A DNA stretch of 64,000 nucleotides from Paenibacillus kobensis NBRC 15729 (lineage in GTDB: Bacteria; Bacillota; Bacilli; Paenibacillales; Paenibacillaceae). The notes below the pieces were generated by a model. That model saw only the letters and a list, made by a program, of their open reading frames with translations. It was not told the origin of the DNA and did no database searches. Numbering within the stretch: position 1 is the stretch's first letter; each line of letters opens with the position of its first letter. The DNA lies in the NCBI RefSeq assembly GCF_004000825.1, contig NZ_BILZ01000005.1, forward strand, positions 147,039-211,038, given 5' to 3'. A program made the position numbers and the translations under genes. Positions 35,415-44,961 of this stretch are shown one piece after another.

Positions 35415-36073
35415 GACGATGGATTCCTCCTTAAGAACGAAATCTTGACGCAGGCCGCCACGAGCGGGCTAAGCCTGTAATTGAATTGGACAGCCGGCTG
35501 GAGCTCCGGCGCGCTCTCCTCCTGCGTCCACATCGTCTGCAGGTCGAAGGCACCGAATATTTTGAGCCGCTCGGCCTTCTTCCAGACGAGCTCGTCATTC
35601 GACGCGACCGCGGCGACCGGCCCAAAGCCTAATCCCGTGAAATCGAGGATGAGCACAGGCGACAGTGCGGCAGAGCTTCGAATCTCTTGCTCTAACCGGT
35701 GGAGGTTATGACCGTCCACCGTTATCGCGGAGTACGCGTTTTTCACATGGGGATCCGTCGAGAGCTGAATGCCCAGCCACTTCGCGAACTTCCTCTCCTG
35801 CTCGCTGGCATGCTCGAGCCGCGCCACCGATCCATATCCGATGTCCTGCCCCCAGAATGCCCCATGCACCGCACCTGTAAAGCTATTAAACAAAGATACG
35901 TATTTGGTATTCGTAAGCTTGGCTATCGCCTTCTCCAGCCCTTTCAACTCATGGTCATTTTTTTCGATGCTCATGATGACGCCCGAGTTCAGCACTCTGG
36001 TCAGAACAAACGATAATGAGAAATAGTGTTCCTTCTCGATTGGAGCCGCTGGTTTCGTTAATGTGTCTCCCAT
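35411..36073 (-). CDS. DegT-like protein lacking the PLP lysine (possible aminotransferase partner)
   Basis: A 220-residue protein that looks like a shortened DegT aminotransferase. KNDHELKGLEKAIAKLTNTK followed by VSLFNSFTGAVHGAFWG matches the family's N-terminal substrate region, and FNYRLSPLVAACVKI matches the NYR-M-AA segment that follows the lysine loop. The stretch where the PLP lysine should be has none, and most of the large domain is missing. The gene is intact, has GGAGG upstream, and is coupled (ATGA) to the complete aminotransferase, so it is probably a working companion rather than a pseudogene. Confidence 0.65.
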   Translation of the reverse strand: MGDTLTKPAAPIEKEHYFSLSFVLTRVLNSGVIMSIEKNDHELKGLEKAIAKLTNTKYVSLFNSFTGAVHGAFWGQDIGYGSVARLEHASEQERKFAKWLGIQLSTDPHVKNAYSAITVDGHNLHRLEQEIRSSAALSPVLILDFTGLGFGPVAAVASNDELVWKKAERLKIFGAFDLQTMWTQEESAPELQPAVQFNYRLSPLVAACVKISFLRRNPSS

Positions 36074-36097
36074 TCTCTAATAATTCCTCCCCGCATA

Positions 36098-36991
36098 CTA
36101 AGAATTAACCGTTAGATTTGCCTCATTCGTACTGCCTATCTTCTCCTTTACGTATTCGGCAATATGATAGGCGACATCGACGCCATGCACCTTCCATGAT
36201 TTCGCGAATTCCGGATTCTGATTGACTTCACATACGACATAACGAAGCTGTTGATAATCGAAGAACAAATCGGCGCCGTAAATGCCTTCTCCCAATACGC
36301 CGACCAAATCCCCGCAAATCGCAGCGATCTCGCTGTTGATCTCGATCGGTTCGATTTCCGCTCCGAGATGCGTATTCGTCTTCCAGTTCTCGGCCGACAC
36401 CCGGCGGAAAGCAGCGATCGGCTTGCGTCCGACAATGACGACACGAATATCGTAATCGCCTTTCTCCACATACTCCTGCACAAGGACCGGAAACGATTGG
36501 TGACTCGGATCGACCGATTCCCTAGCGGCAATCCATCCCTCGAGGCATTCCTTCCCCGTCATCCTTGCGATCCCCCGCCCCCAAGAGGACGTAGCGGGCT
36601 TAATGACGCATAGATCCCCGAAGTCCGAAAGCGCGTCGTACAGCTTCGCCGGGGTGAAGGCGACTTGAAACCGGGGCTGCGGAATGCCATGTTTTTCGAA
36701 CACGATCGCCTGATGGATTTTATTCGTGCAAATCGAGATGACTCTGGCCGAATTCAATGTTTCAAATCCGGCCAGCTCAAGAAGCTTGGAGCGGCTCAGC
36801 GCGTTTTTTTGGGACAAGCAACGGATGAGAGCAAGTCCGTATGGCGGGACGACGCTCTTTCCGACGGGGAGATCCATAGAGTCCAAGTTCACTTGAACGG
36901 TAACGCCGAGCCGATTAAGATGCTCGATGATAAGCTGCTCTTCTTCCCTTAGCTTCGTGACGCACAATAGAATGGCACTTTGGTTCTCCAC
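36098..36991 (-). CDS. LysX-type ATP-grasp ligase (amino-group carrier protein ligase)
   Basis: About 297 residues of RimK/LysX type: N-terminal domain, SICTNKIHQAIVFEKHGIPQ, the ATP-grasp segment CVIKPATSSWGRGI, EYVEKGDYDIRVVIVG and the metal-binding end YVVCEVNQNPEF. LysX and ArgX form an amide between the C-terminal glutamate of LysW and the amino group of the substrate. The GTG at 36991 is 7 bases after TAGGTG and starts 10 bases after the LysW gene; the longer open frame runs through LysW in another frame and is rejected. The likely substrate is glutamate. Confidence 0.88.
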   Translation of the reverse strand: MENQSAILLCVTKLREEEQLIIEHLNRLGVTVQVNLDSMDLPVGKSVVPPYGLALIRCLSQKNALSRSKLLELAGFETLNSARVISICTNKIHQAIVFEKHGIPQPRFQVAFTPAKLYDALSDFGDLCVIKPATSSWGRGIARMTGKECLEGWIAARESVDPSHQSFPVLVQEYVEKGDYDIRVVIVGRKPIAAFRRVSAENWKTNTHLGAEIEPIEINSEIAAICGDLVGVLGEGIYGADLFFDYQQLRYVVCEVNQNPEFAKSWKVHGVDVAYHIAEYVKEKIGSTNEANLTVNS

Positions 36992-37001
36992 GGGATGACA
37001 C

Positions 37002-37175
37002 CTACTCTCCCCAAGTTTCTTCGATTTCGGGAGCCAGAGCGATCGCGACACTGCTCGCTTCAACCTGGACTTCGTGCTCCTGGCCGCAGGAATCGCACTC
37101 CACGATTTCTCCTGTGGTCGCGTTCTCTTCCACCTCAATGTCCGACTTGCATACGAGACAGCTTAGTTCTGCCAT
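37002..37175 (-). CDS. LysW-type amino-group carrier protein
   Basis: A 57-residue acidic protein, first gene of the operon. Translation gives MAELSCLVCKSDIEVE, then two CxxC pairs in all (CLVC at residues 6-9 and CDSC at 27-30) that should bind one zinc ion, and it ends in EETWGE. LysW proteins are about 55 residues, carry two CxxC pairs and end in EDWGE, whose last glutamate receives the substrate. The D-to-T change in the tail is a small variation. GGAGG lies 10 bases and AAGGAG directly before the ATG. It should carry the growing amino acid by its amino group through the kinase, reductase, transketolase and aminotransferase steps. Confidence 0.9.
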   Translation of the reverse strand: MAELSCLVCKSDIEVEENATTGEIVECDSCGQEHEVQVEASSVAIALAPEIEETWGE

Positions 37176-37211
37176 TCTCCTTGCACCTCCAATTGGTATT
37201 AGAAAAAATGT

Positions 37212-37240
37212 ATTATAACGGAATGAATCCCTTATAACCT
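37212..37240 (-). promoter_or_regulatory. Possible promoter of the LysW-linked operon
   Basis: On the minus strand a perfect TATAAT (37212-37217) lies 37 bases before the LysW start, within the 63-base gap after the OppA-like gene. The -35 region is poor, so the call is tentative; read-through from the opp operon is an alternative because no terminator was seen in the gap. Confidence 0.35.
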
Positions 37241-38894
37241 ACTTCGCAGCCAAGTCCCATTCGTTCACGTTGTTGAACGTGCCGAGATTCAGCGGTTTGC
37301 CTTCAAGCACATCCTTCGATACGACTTGCAGCCGCTTCTCGGAATAAACGGCGAGCGTCGGCACGTCCTCATGCAGCACTTCTTGAAGACGGTCGTAGAT
37401 CTCGTGGCGCTTCGCTTCGTCGATTTCTTGTTCGCCTTGGGCGATTAATTCGTCGACGACCGGATTGTTGTACCGGATGACGCTTTCGGGATCGTTGCTT
37501 TTGTAGGTCGTGAAGTAGAGGCTTGGCTCGATGTAATAATCCCTCGTAAAAATCGTGATATCGTGTTCGCCTTTCTCGACTTTATCGATAAGCGTAGGGA
37601 AATCGTATTTTTGGACATCGATTTTAAACCCTACGGATTCTAAATTTTGCACCAAAATATCGGCAGCCTGTTCACGGACTTTGTTGCCGACCGGTATGAG
37701 GAATGCAAGCTTCCGGTTCGTGTCCCAACCCGCTTCCTTCAGCAGCTGCTTCGCTTTCTCCGGATCGTACGGGTAAGGCTCGATATCCTTATTGAAGTAC
37801 GGATGATTGCTTGGGATGCCGCCGTCGATAATTTCCGCTTGGCCCTTGAGCAGCTGTTCCACGATAAGCGGCCGGTTCAGGGCGTACGCGATCGCTTGAC
37901 GGACCTTCTTATCCGGCAGCTTCTCGACGTTGAAGAATAACTCCGCCGGTTCCGAGGCGGCCGCGGAAGTCACATTGACGTTGTCGAAGCTTTTCACTTT
38001 GTCGTAGTCCGTAATCGGAACGAGTCCGACCGGCAGCGAATTCATCTGAACTTCCCCTGTCTGCAGCTGGACAACCAGATTTGCCGCTGGCAGCACCTTA
38101 ATGAAGATCTTATCGATCTTGGGAGCGCCTAAGTAGTACTGCTCATTCTTGGTCAATTCGACATATTGCCCTTGCTCGTAAGCGGCGAACCGGTATGGTC
38201 CGTTCGTGACTTCCGGCTTCTGGAAATAAGGATGCGTCGACAGTTGTTCGGGATTCACATCTTTCAACAGATGCTCCGGCAAATAATAAACCTTCGCACC
38301 GAATCGTTCCTTGAATACGAGCGGATCAATCGGCGTCTTCGCTTTGATCTCGAATGTATGCGAGTCGATGATGCGGAGTCCCTTGATTTCCGTGACGCCC
38401 TCCTCCAGCTTGCCGAAGTCGTTCAGCCCTTCGATGAAGTTCAGCTTGAACGAGGTTTCGACCTTGGCATTAAGCGCGAGCTTAAGCGTGAAAGCCACGT
38501 CCGCCGTCGTGAACGGCGTCCCGTCGTTCCACTTGGCATCCGGGCGAAGCTTGACCGTATACGTCTGCTTATCCGTTGTTTCGATCGACTCCGCCAGCTT
38601 CGGGACGAACTCGGCCGATTCCGTCACGTCGAGCAGTGCGTCGTTAAGCAATCCAATCGGGGCAAGCGATGCCGAATTGTCTTGCGTGTTAATCTGGTTT
38701 AACGTGACCGGCGCGTTGACGATGCCGATCGTCAGTTTCTTCTCGGCTTGCACCTTTTCTGTCGTCGGCTGCGGCTTCGTCTCGACCGGAGTACCCTCGT
38801 TCGCGTCGTTCGATTGGCTGCATGCCGCCAGCAAGAGGGTTACCACAGCTAAGGCAATCAATAGGCTCATTTGTTTTTGTTTGTATCGTTTCAT
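37239..38894 (-). CDS. Peptide ABC transporter substrate-binding lipoprotein (OppA/DppA type)
   Basis: A 551-residue family 5 solute-binding protein with a lipoprotein signal (LLLAACSQ, lipid-anchored cysteine near 25), a threonine-rich spacer and the typical segments YTVKLRPDAKWNDGTPFTTA and QAIAYALNRPLIVEQ. It should capture peptides or similar solutes outside the membrane. It is the last gene of the opp operon, 74 bases after the OppC-type permease. The shared promoter pattern with the sulfur locus hints at a sulfur-containing ligand. Confidence 0.9.
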   Translation of the reverse strand: MKRYKQKQMSLLIALAVVTLLLAACSQSNDANEGTPVETKPQPTTEKVQAEKKLTIGIVNAPVTLNQINTQDNSASLAPIGLLNDALLDVTESAEFVPKLAESIETTDKQTYTVKLRPDAKWNDGTPFTTADVAFTLKLALNAKVETSFKLNFIEGLNDFGKLEEGVTEIKGLRIIDSHTFEIKAKTPIDPLVFKERFGAKVYYLPEHLLKDVNPEQLSTHPYFQKPEVTNGPYRFAAYEQGQYVELTKNEQYYLGAPKIDKIFIKVLPAANLVVQLQTGEVQMNSLPVGLVPITDYDKVKSFDNVNVTSAAASEPAELFFNVEKLPDKKVRQAIAYALNRPLIVEQLLKGQAEIIDGGIPSNHPYFNKDIEPYPYDPEKAKQLLKEAGWDTNRKLAFLIPVGNKVREQAADILVQNLESVGFKIDVQKYDFPTLIDKVEKGEHDITIFTRDYYIEPSLYFTTYKSNDPESVIRYNNPVVDELIAQGEQEIDEAKRHEIYDRLQEVLHEDVPTLAVYSEKRLQVVSKDVLEGKPLNLGTFNNVNEWDLAAK

Positions 38895-38968
38895 CTCTTT
38901 CCCCCACTCCTTCTATCTTCATTCACGATTTAGCGAAAATGAAACAGGTTCGTCGGCAGATTACGGGG

Positions 38969-39850
38969 TTACGCCTTCGCATCCAGCGCGTCGCGCAGCC
39001 CGTCTCCGACGAAGTTGACGGCCAATACCGCAATAAGGATCATGCATCCCGCCGGCATCCACAGCCATTGCTGCTCAGTCAATACGGTCAAGGACTGCGC
39101 GTCGTGCAGCATATTGCCGAGGCTCGCCTGCGGCGACTTCACACCCATGCCGAGAAAGCTGAGTCCGGCTTCGCTTAGGATCGTCCCGGCTACGCCGAAT
39201 GTCGCGCTCACGATAATGGGACCGATAATGGTCGGCAGCATGTGGCGGAGCAGAATGCGCGGCGTGCGGAACCCGAGCGCAACGCCTGCCTTTATGTAAT
39301 CCAGCTCCTTCGCGGCCAATACGCTTCCCCGCACAAGCATGGCAATCGTGGGCCACTTGAATAAAGCGAGTACGATCATGATGGTGGAGATCTGAGATCC
39401 CAGCATGCTAACGATTACGAGCACGACCAGCATGTAAGGGAAGCTTAAGAAAATATCGGTCATTCTCATTACGGCCATATCGAGCCATCCGCCGTAATAG
39501 CCGGCGGCCATTCCTACAAAAGTACCGAACGTTACATAGATCGCAACGGTCGTAAAGCCGATGAACAGCGAGACGCGGGTTCCGTATAGCAAGCGGCTTA
39601 ACACGTCCCTGCCCACTTGATCGGTTCCCAGCCAGTGGGCCGCCGACGGCTTGGCGCCGAACGCGCTCGTGACATCATTCGGCGGATAAGGCGTAAGCCA
39701 CGGGGCGAACAAGGCGGTCAGGATCAGCAGTATTGTCACGGCCAGCCCCCAAATCGCAAGCCTGTGCCGGACAAATTTGCGCCTAACCTGCCGGACATAA
39801 CCTTCGACCCTTGTATTCGGCTGTTCCCAAGGCAGCGTTGTCGCAGACAT
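38969..39850 (-). CDS. Peptide ABC transporter permease (OppC/DppC type)
   Basis: A permease of about 293 residues with an N-terminal extension typical of OppC, about six membrane segments and the ATPase-contact loop EAGLSFLGMG...ASLGNMLHDA. The ATG at 39850 follows GGGAGG by 8 bases; the longer frame overlaps the OppB-type gene and is rejected. It forms the membrane pore with the OppB-type protein. Confidence 0.9.
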   Translation of the reverse strand: MSATTLPWEQPNTRVEGYVRQVRRKFVRHRLAIWGLAVTILLILTALFAPWLTPYPPNDVTSAFGAKPSAAHWLGTDQVGRDVLSRLLYGTRVSLFIGFTTVAIYVTFGTFVGMAAGYYGGWLDMAVMRMTDIFLSFPYMLVVLVIVSMLGSQISTIMIVLALFKWPTIAMLVRGSVLAAKELDYIKAGVALGFRTPRILLRHMLPTIIGPIIVSATFGVAGTILSEAGLSFLGMGVKSPQASLGNMLHDAQSLTVLTEQQWLWMPAGCMILIAVLAVNFVGDGLRDALDAKA

Positions 39851-39866
39851 CGAGGCTTCCTCCCGT

Positions 39867-40817
39867 TCATCCGTATGTAATGCGCGGATCAGCTGCCGCG
39901 TACAGCACATCCGTGAATAAATTGGTCAGCAACACGACGCATGCCGCTATGAGGTTTAGTCCCATTAGAACCGGGTAATCGCGCGACAGGATCGCTTCCA
40001 TCGTCAACTGGCCGATTCCCGGCCATTGGAATACTTGCTCGATGACAATACTGCCGCCGAGCAGCAGAGGAATCTCTGCCCCGACTACGGCAATCACCGG
40101 AATTAGCGCGTTGCGCAGCGCATGCTTATTCGTCACCGCGAGTTCCCGCAGTCCCTTCGCCCTAGCTGTGCGCAAGTAATCTTGTCCTAATACTTCCAGC
40201 ATGCTGGCCCGGACATACCGCACCTTCTTGCCCGCGATGGCGGCTCCTAGCACCGTTACCGGCAAGATCATATGCAGAAGGATATCGCCTGCTCCTCCAT
40301 CTCCGCCTAAGGTCGTCATGCCGCCGGTCGGCAGCCACTTGAACTGTATGCCCACAACGTAGATGAGCCCGAGTCCTAAGAAGAAGGGCGGAATGGAAAT
40401 GCCGAGGAAGGTCATTCCCGTCAAGAAGTAATCCAGCTTCGAATTCCGCTTCACAGCGCTTATGATGCCGACCGGTATCGCAATCAGCAATCCTAGCAGC
40501 AGAGATGCTGCTGCTAGCAGCAACGTCGGGCCGATCCTCTCTCCGATTAACCGGGAGACGGGGGCATAGCTGCTGAACGAGTAACCAAGATCACCTCTGA
40601 GGACACCGCCTAGCCAATTCGCGTATTGCACATAAAGCGGATCATTCAGACCAAGCCTCTCCCGCTTCAGCTCCAGCAGCTCTTTCGGAATATTAGGATT
40701 GATCAGCATGTCGACGGGATTGCCTGGCGCCATATTCATAATAAGAAAGCTGAGTACCGTAATGCCGACAAAAACGGGAACTGCGATGAAGAGCCTCTTG
40801 ACGATATAAGTGCCCAT
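39867..40817 (-). CDS. Peptide ABC transporter permease (OppB/DppB type)
   Basis: A 316-residue inner-membrane permease starting MGTYIVKRLFIAVPVF, with DPLYVQYANWLGGVLRGDLG and the cytoplasmic loop YVRASMLEVLGQDYLRTARA characteristic of DppB/OppB. It is followed by the OppC-type gene after 16 bases. It should work with the two ATPases encoded upstream. Confidence 0.92.
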   Translation of the reverse strand: MGTYIVKRLFIAVPVFVGITVLSFLIMNMAPGNPVDMLINPNIPKELLELKRERLGLNDPLYVQYANWLGGVLRGDLGYSFSSYAPVSRLIGERIGPTLLLAAASLLLGLLIAIPVGIISAVKRNSKLDYFLTGMTFLGISIPPFFLGLGLIYVVGIQFKWLPTGGMTTLGGDGGAGDILLHMILPVTVLGAAIAGKKVRYVRASMLEVLGQDYLRTARAKGLRELAVTNKHALRNALIPVIAVVGAEIPLLLGGSIVIEQVFQWPGIGQLTMEAILSRDYPVLMGLNLIAACVVLLTNLFTDVLYAAADPRITYG

Positions 40818-40844
40818 TGGCGTCTCTTCCTCCCTCCCTTTCTC

Positions 40845-41831
40845 TCACGCAAGCGGATAATGACAAGCGACGGCATGCGGATCCTTCGTTAAGCTTGGTT
40901 CTTCCATCCGGCACCGTTCCTGGGCGTACGGACAGCGGGTATGGAACCTGCAGCCTGAGGGCGGGTCCGACGGATCGGGCACGTCTCCTTGAATAATCAA
41001 CCGCTCCATGCCGCGGAACAGAGGATCCGGCGGGTGGTATGCGCCAAGCAGCAGCTTCGTGTAAGGATGTCTGGGCTTGCGGAACAGCAACTCCGAAGGG
41101 GCTATCTCCACGATCTGCCCCAAATACATGACAGCGACTCTCGAGCTGACTTGTTTCACGGCGCCGATCCCGTGGGCGATGAACAAGCAGGTCAGCTTCA
41201 GCTCATCCTGTAAGTCCTGCAGCAGCCCAAGGATTTGCGCCTGAATCGAAACGTCTAGCGCGGACACGGGCTCATCGCATACAATCAGCCTTGGCTTCAG
41301 CGACAATGCTCTTGCGATGCCGATCCGCTGCTTCTGGCCGCCCGAGAACTCATGGGGGTACCGATAAGCCGCCGCGCGCGGCAATCCTACCAGTTGAAGC
41401 AGCCTGTCGACTTCGCCTTGTACGTCGCCGCGCTTGATCAATTGATGGGCGATCATCGGCTCCGCCAATGTATCGAATATTCGCATTCTAGGATTAAGAG
41501 AGGCATAGGGATCTTGGAAGATCATCTGCAATCGCAGCCGAACCGGTCTAAGCTCACGCTGGGAGACACTCGTAATGTCTTCCCCTTCGAACAGAATGCG
41601 ACCTGCATGCGGACGCTCCAGCCGGACGACCGACCGGCCGATCGAAGACTTGCCGCAGCCCGATTCGCCGACGAGCCCCAACGTCTCCCCCTCGTATAGA
41701 GTCAAGCTGACGTCATCCACCGCTTTGACGAAACCGGAAGCTCGGCCGAACAGCCCTCGGCGAACTGGATAATACGTTTTAAGATTCTCGATCTGCAGCA
41801 GCGGCTTCGACATCGCTTCTTGCGCCGTCAT
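40845..41831 (-). CDS. Peptide ABC transporter ATP-binding protein (OppF/DppF type)
   Basis: A 328-residue ATPase with Walker [10 protein letters not shown], signature [15 protein letters not shown] and Walker [13 protein letters not shown]. The C-terminal oligopeptide-transporter extension contains the cysteines of [15 protein letters not shown] that may bind an Fe-S cluster in this family. The ATG overlaps the OppD-type stop by 4 bases. Confidence 0.92.
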   Translation of the reverse strand: MTAQEAMSKPLLQIENLKTYYPVRRGLFGRASGFVKAVDDVSLTLYEGETLGLVGESGCGKSSIGRSVVRLERPHAGRILFEGEDITSVSQRELRPVRLRLQMIFQDPYASLNPRMRIFDTLAEPMIAHQLIKRGDVQGEVDRLLQLVGLPRAAAYRYPHEFSGGQKQRIGIARALSLKPRLIVCDEPVSALDVSIQAQILGLLQDLQDELKLTCLFIAHGIGAVKQVSSRVAVMYLGQIVEIAPSELLFRKPRHPYTKLLLGAYHPPDPLFRGMERLIIQGDVPDPSDPPSGCRFHTRCPYAQERCRMEEPSLTKDPHAVACHYPLA

Positions 41832-42856
41832 ACGGTAATCACCGGTCCCAAGTCAGACAGCTCTTCCGGGACAAGGCTAGACGAATGGGCTGCCCAGCAT
41901 CTGACGAGGTGATGTTCTCCTATGCGTTGCAAGTTCGGATTCTCGAGCCGGCATCGATCGACCGCATACGGGCAGCGAGGGTGGAAGCGGCAGCCTTCGG
42001 GCATTTCTCGGGGGGAAGGTACCGCCCCGGGGATCGGCTTCGCCCGTCGCCTTCCATCGCCGTCGATTGACGGAACCGCTTGAATAAGTCCTTGCGTGTA
42101 CGGATGCCTCGGATCCCGGAATAAGGTAAAGACATCGGCTTCCTCCACGACCTGTCCCGCATACATGACCACGACTTGATCGGCCATTTCGGCCACGACG
42201 CCCAGATCATGCGTGACGAGCAGAATCGCCATGCCGCGATCCTCCTGCATTCGTTTCATCAGCCGAAGAATTTGCGCTTGTATCGTCACATCTAAGGCCG
42301 TCGTTGGCTCATCTGCAATCAACAGCTTCGGATTTCCCGCCATTGCCATAGCGATCATCACCCTTTGGCGCATGCCTCCCGACAAGGCGTGAGGATAGTC
42401 CTTCGCTACCGCTTCAGGCCTTGCGATGCCGACTTTCTTCAGCAGCAGAGCCGCCGCCCTCTTCGCCTCCTTGCGGCTGCACTTCCGGTGAAGCCGAAGG
42501 CACTCTCCGATCTGCTCGCCGATCTTCATGACGGGATTAAGCGACGTCATAGGCTCCTGGAAGATCATCGCGATTTCCTTCCCTCGCAGCTTCCGCAGCT
42601 CTGCCTCTCCATACTCCGTTACGACACTCCCGTCAAAACGTATTTCCCCATTGGTAACGGCACCGGTCGCGCCGAGCAACCCCATGATGGAAAGCGAAGT
42701 GACGCTTTTCCCGCATCCGGATTCTCCGACGAGCGCTATCGTTTCGCCGTGTCCCATCGCGAAGCTGACGTCATCGACGGCAACGGCTTCTTCCTGTTCG
42801 GTTCGAAAGGCAATTCGCAGCCGATCGACTTCGAGTAATCGAGCTATGCCTTTCAC
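41828..42856 (-). CDS. Peptide ABC transporter ATP-binding protein (OppD/DppD type)
   Basis: A 342-residue ATPase with Walker [10 protein letters not shown], signature [15 protein letters not shown] and Walker [13 protein letters not shown], and the C-terminal [15 protein letters not shown] extension. It is the first gene of the opp operon. A -10-like motif 34 bases upstream of its start and two LysR-type palindromes further upstream probably control the operon. Confidence 0.92.
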   Translation of the reverse strand: MKGIARLLEVDRLRIAFRTEQEEAVAVDDVSFAMGHGETIALVGESGCGKSVTSLSIMGLLGATGAVTNGEIRFDGSVVTEYGEAELRKLRGKEIAMIFQEPMTSLNPVMKIGEQIGECLRLHRKCSRKEAKRAAALLLKKVGIARPEAVAKDYPHALSGGMRQRVMIAMAMAGNPKLLIADEPTTALDVTIQAQILRLMKRMQEDRGMAILLVTHDLGVVAEMADQVVVMYAGQVVEEADVFTLFRDPRHPYTQGLIQAVPSIDGDGRRRAKPIPGAVPSPREMPEGCRFHPRCPYAVDRCRLENPNLQRIGEHHLVRCWAAHSSSLVPEELSDLGPVITV

Positions 42857-42889
42857 CCGCCTTCCGTTCCTATTGTCATTTTCATTATC

Positions 42890-42995
42890 CTCATAATACC
42901 TATCTGTTTAATAAACTTTGTCTGCTTCAAGCATAACGGAACAGGCTGGACTTGGATAATAGAAGAAATCTATTTGCAAATAGAAGAAATCTAAT
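42890..42995 (-). promoter_or_regulatory. Opp operon promoter with two LysR-type boxes
   Basis: On the plus strand CTCATAATACCTATCTGTTTA (42890-42910) reads, on the minus strand, as a -10-like TATTAT 34 bases before the OppD start. Two copies of AATAGA-N5-TCTA(A/T)T lie at 42958-42974 and 42979-42995, 21 bases (two helical turns) apart. Each has the T-N11-A form of LysR-family sites. The same two elements with the same spacing occur before the cystine-type binding protein at 50790. Confidence 0.6.
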
Positions 42996-43084
42996 TCAAA
43001 TTCGGTCCATTCGATGGCAATGGCCGCTGGCCGCTCCCGGCCTTCCGGCCATCTAACGGACAGCGGCCATCCGAAGGGCGCATG

Positions 43085-44419
43085 TCAACTATTCTGTTCA
43101 ACCGAACAGGCAGCGTACCGGTTCTCCGGAATCCGGAGCTCCAAGTGTCCCCGCAGCGTATCCGATTCGTATTCCGTTCGGAAAATGCCGCGTTCCTGCA
43201 AGATCGGCACGACCTGCTCCACGAAATCCCGCAGCGAAGTAGGGATGGGGGAGCTTACGATAAAGCCGTCAGCCGCTTCTTCTTCGTGCCATTGCTGGAT
43301 TAAATCAGCAATCTTCTCGGGGGTACCGACGAACGGCGATTTCGGGGACGCTGCCTGCAAGGCGACCTGCCGCAGCGTCAGATGCTGCTCCTTAGCCGTT
43401 CTCTTAATCCGGTCCGTGCTGCTGCGGAAGCTGTTGCTCCCGATGTCGCCCAGCTCCGGGAACGGCTCATCCAGACGATAACGGGAGAAATCGTGGTGAT
43501 CGAAGAAGCGCCCTAGCACTTGCAGGGCAAGCTCGATGCTTACAAGGCCGGCGAGCTCCTCGAACTTCCGGTCCGCTTCTTCTTGCGTGCGCCCGATGAT
43601 CGGCCCGATGCCGGGAAGAATGGCGATATCTTCGGCCGAACGGCCAGCAGCAACAGCGCGGCTTTTGACTTCCCTGTAGAACCGTTTGGCTTCCTCGATA
43701 TCCTCGTGACTTGTAAATACAGCATCCGCGCTTGCCGCCGCAAGCGTAATGCCGCTTTCGGAGGAGCCCGCCTGGAAGACGACCGGCTGGCCTTGCCTCG
43801 ACCGGGCAATATTAAGCGGCCCCTCGACCGAGAAATAACGGCCGTGGTGATTCAACCGGTGCATTTTCTCTGGTTGGAAGAAAACGCCCGTCTCCTTGTT
43901 GCGGACGAACGCATCGTCCTCCCAGGAATCCCATAACCCGCGGACGACCTCTAGGTGCTCCTCCGCGATTTGATAGCGCTCGCCGTGAGACGGATGCTCG
44001 GCTTTACCGTAGTTTCTCGCGGATCCTTCGAGCGGGGAAGTGACAATATTCCACCCGGCCCTCCCGCCGCTTATGTGATCAAGGGACGCGAATTGTCTGG
44101 CAACGGTGAAAGGCTCGCTATAAGAGCTTGATAACGTGCCGACCAGCCCGATCTTGGACGTGACGCCAGCCAGAGCGGATAAGATGGTTAGCGGCTCGAA
44201 TCGGTTCAGAAAGTGAGGGATTGATTTCTCGTTAATATATAAACCGTCAGCGATGAAGACGAGATCGAACTTCCCGGCTTCCGCGGTCAGAGCCTGCTCT
44301 TTGTAGAAAGGAAAGCTCACGCTCGCGTCAGCGGGGACATCCGGATGGCGCCAGGCCGTCACATTCCCTCCCACGCCGTGAATTAAGGCGCCTAATTTAA
44401 TCGATTTCCGTCTGCTCAT
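43085..44419 (-). CDS. NtaA/SnaA/DszA-family FMN-dependent monooxygenase
   Basis: A 444-residue luciferase-like flavin monooxygenase of the nitrilotriacetate/desulfurisation group ([21 protein letters not shown] near residue 145, [13 protein letters not shown] near 235). Members use reduced FMN to open C-S or C-N bonds. Together with the acetyltransferase, amidohydrolase and cystine-type importer it parallels YtnJ of the B. subtilis ytmI operon and the related yxeK gene, which act on S-(2-succino)cysteine and similar thioethers. The ATG overlaps the acetyltransferase stop by 4 bases. Confidence 0.85.
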   Translation of the reverse strand: MSRRKSIKLGALIHGVGGNVTAWRHPDVPADASVSFPFYKEQALTAEAGKFDLVFIADGLYINEKSIPHFLNRFEPLTILSALAGVTSKIGLVGTLSSSYSEPFTVARQFASLDHISGGRAGWNIVTSPLEGSARNYGKAEHPSHGERYQIAEEHLEVVRGLWDSWEDDAFVRNKETGVFFQPEKMHRLNHHGRYFSVEGPLNIARSRQGQPVVFQAGSSESGITLAAASADAVFTSHEDIEEAKRFYREVKSRAVAAGRSAEDIAILPGIGPIIGRTQEEADRKFEELAGLVSIELALQVLGRFFDHHDFSRYRLDEPFPELGDIGSNSFRSSTDRIKRTAKEQHLTLRQVALQAASPKSPFVGTPEKIADLIQQWHEEEAADGFIVSSPIPTSLRDFVEQVVPILQERGIFRTEYESDTLRGHLELRIPENRYAACSVEQNS

Positions 44420-44961
44420 CTGTTCCCTCCTATCGAACGTTCCGCTTTCAGCAGCTGGAGGCGGTAACTCTTTACGATCGAGGAGTCCCCCTTCACGATG
44501 TCCTTCTCTTCGGTGCGTTCGAAGCCGAGGCGTTCATACAGCCGCACGGCGGATTGCATCATATCGCTCGTGTGGAGATGAAGATGGCTAGCCCCCCATG
44601 CCCGAGACCGTTCAATGCTCTCCGCAGCCAACGCCGCTGCGATGCCTCTGCCCCTTGCTCTGCGCGTAACGGCGAGCAGCCGCATAATCGGTCCATGAAT
44701 GTTCAATTCCGGCAAGCCGTATGCAGCATCCGATGTATCGTACAGATACACGCTCCCGAGAATAACGCCCCCTTCCTCGGCTACCAACCGAACTTTCACA
44801 TTGGGATCGGTCAAGGAATTGGCGATACTGACCTTATAAGCTTCCCACCGTTCCTTAGACATCAGCTGTTCATATTCTGCATAAGCATCCTCCAGCACCG
44901 CTCTTACCGCATCGGTATCCGAATGTTCCGCGTCCCGTATGACAACCTGCCCGATCGTCAT
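44416..44961 (-). CDS. GNAT-family N-acetyltransferase
   Basis: About 181 residues with the acetyl-CoA loop [15 protein letters not shown] near residue 100 and the C-terminal [13 protein letters not shown] strand. The ATG at 44961 overlaps the DinB stop (ATGA) and has GGGGGAG ahead; the longer frame runs through the DinB gene and is rejected. In the ytmI-like pathway an N-acetyltransferase (SnaA/YtmI) acetylates the S-modified cysteine before oxidation; this gene is a candidate for that step. Confidence 0.85.
   Translation of the reverse strand: MTIGQVVIRDAEHSDTDAVRAVLEDAYAEYEQLMSKERWEAYKVSIANSLTDPNVKVRLVAEEGGVILGSVYLYDTSDAAYGLPELNIHGPIMRLLAVTRRARGRGIAAALAAESIERSRAWGASHLHLHTSDMMQSAVRLYERLGFERTEEKDIVKGDSSIVKSYRLQLLKAERSIGGNR

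Noticed and set aside
36992..37138. Upstream extension of the LysX-type ligase
   Set aside because: It runs through the LysW gene in another frame and gives basic, motif-free protein; the GTG at 36991 has a good ribosome-binding site.
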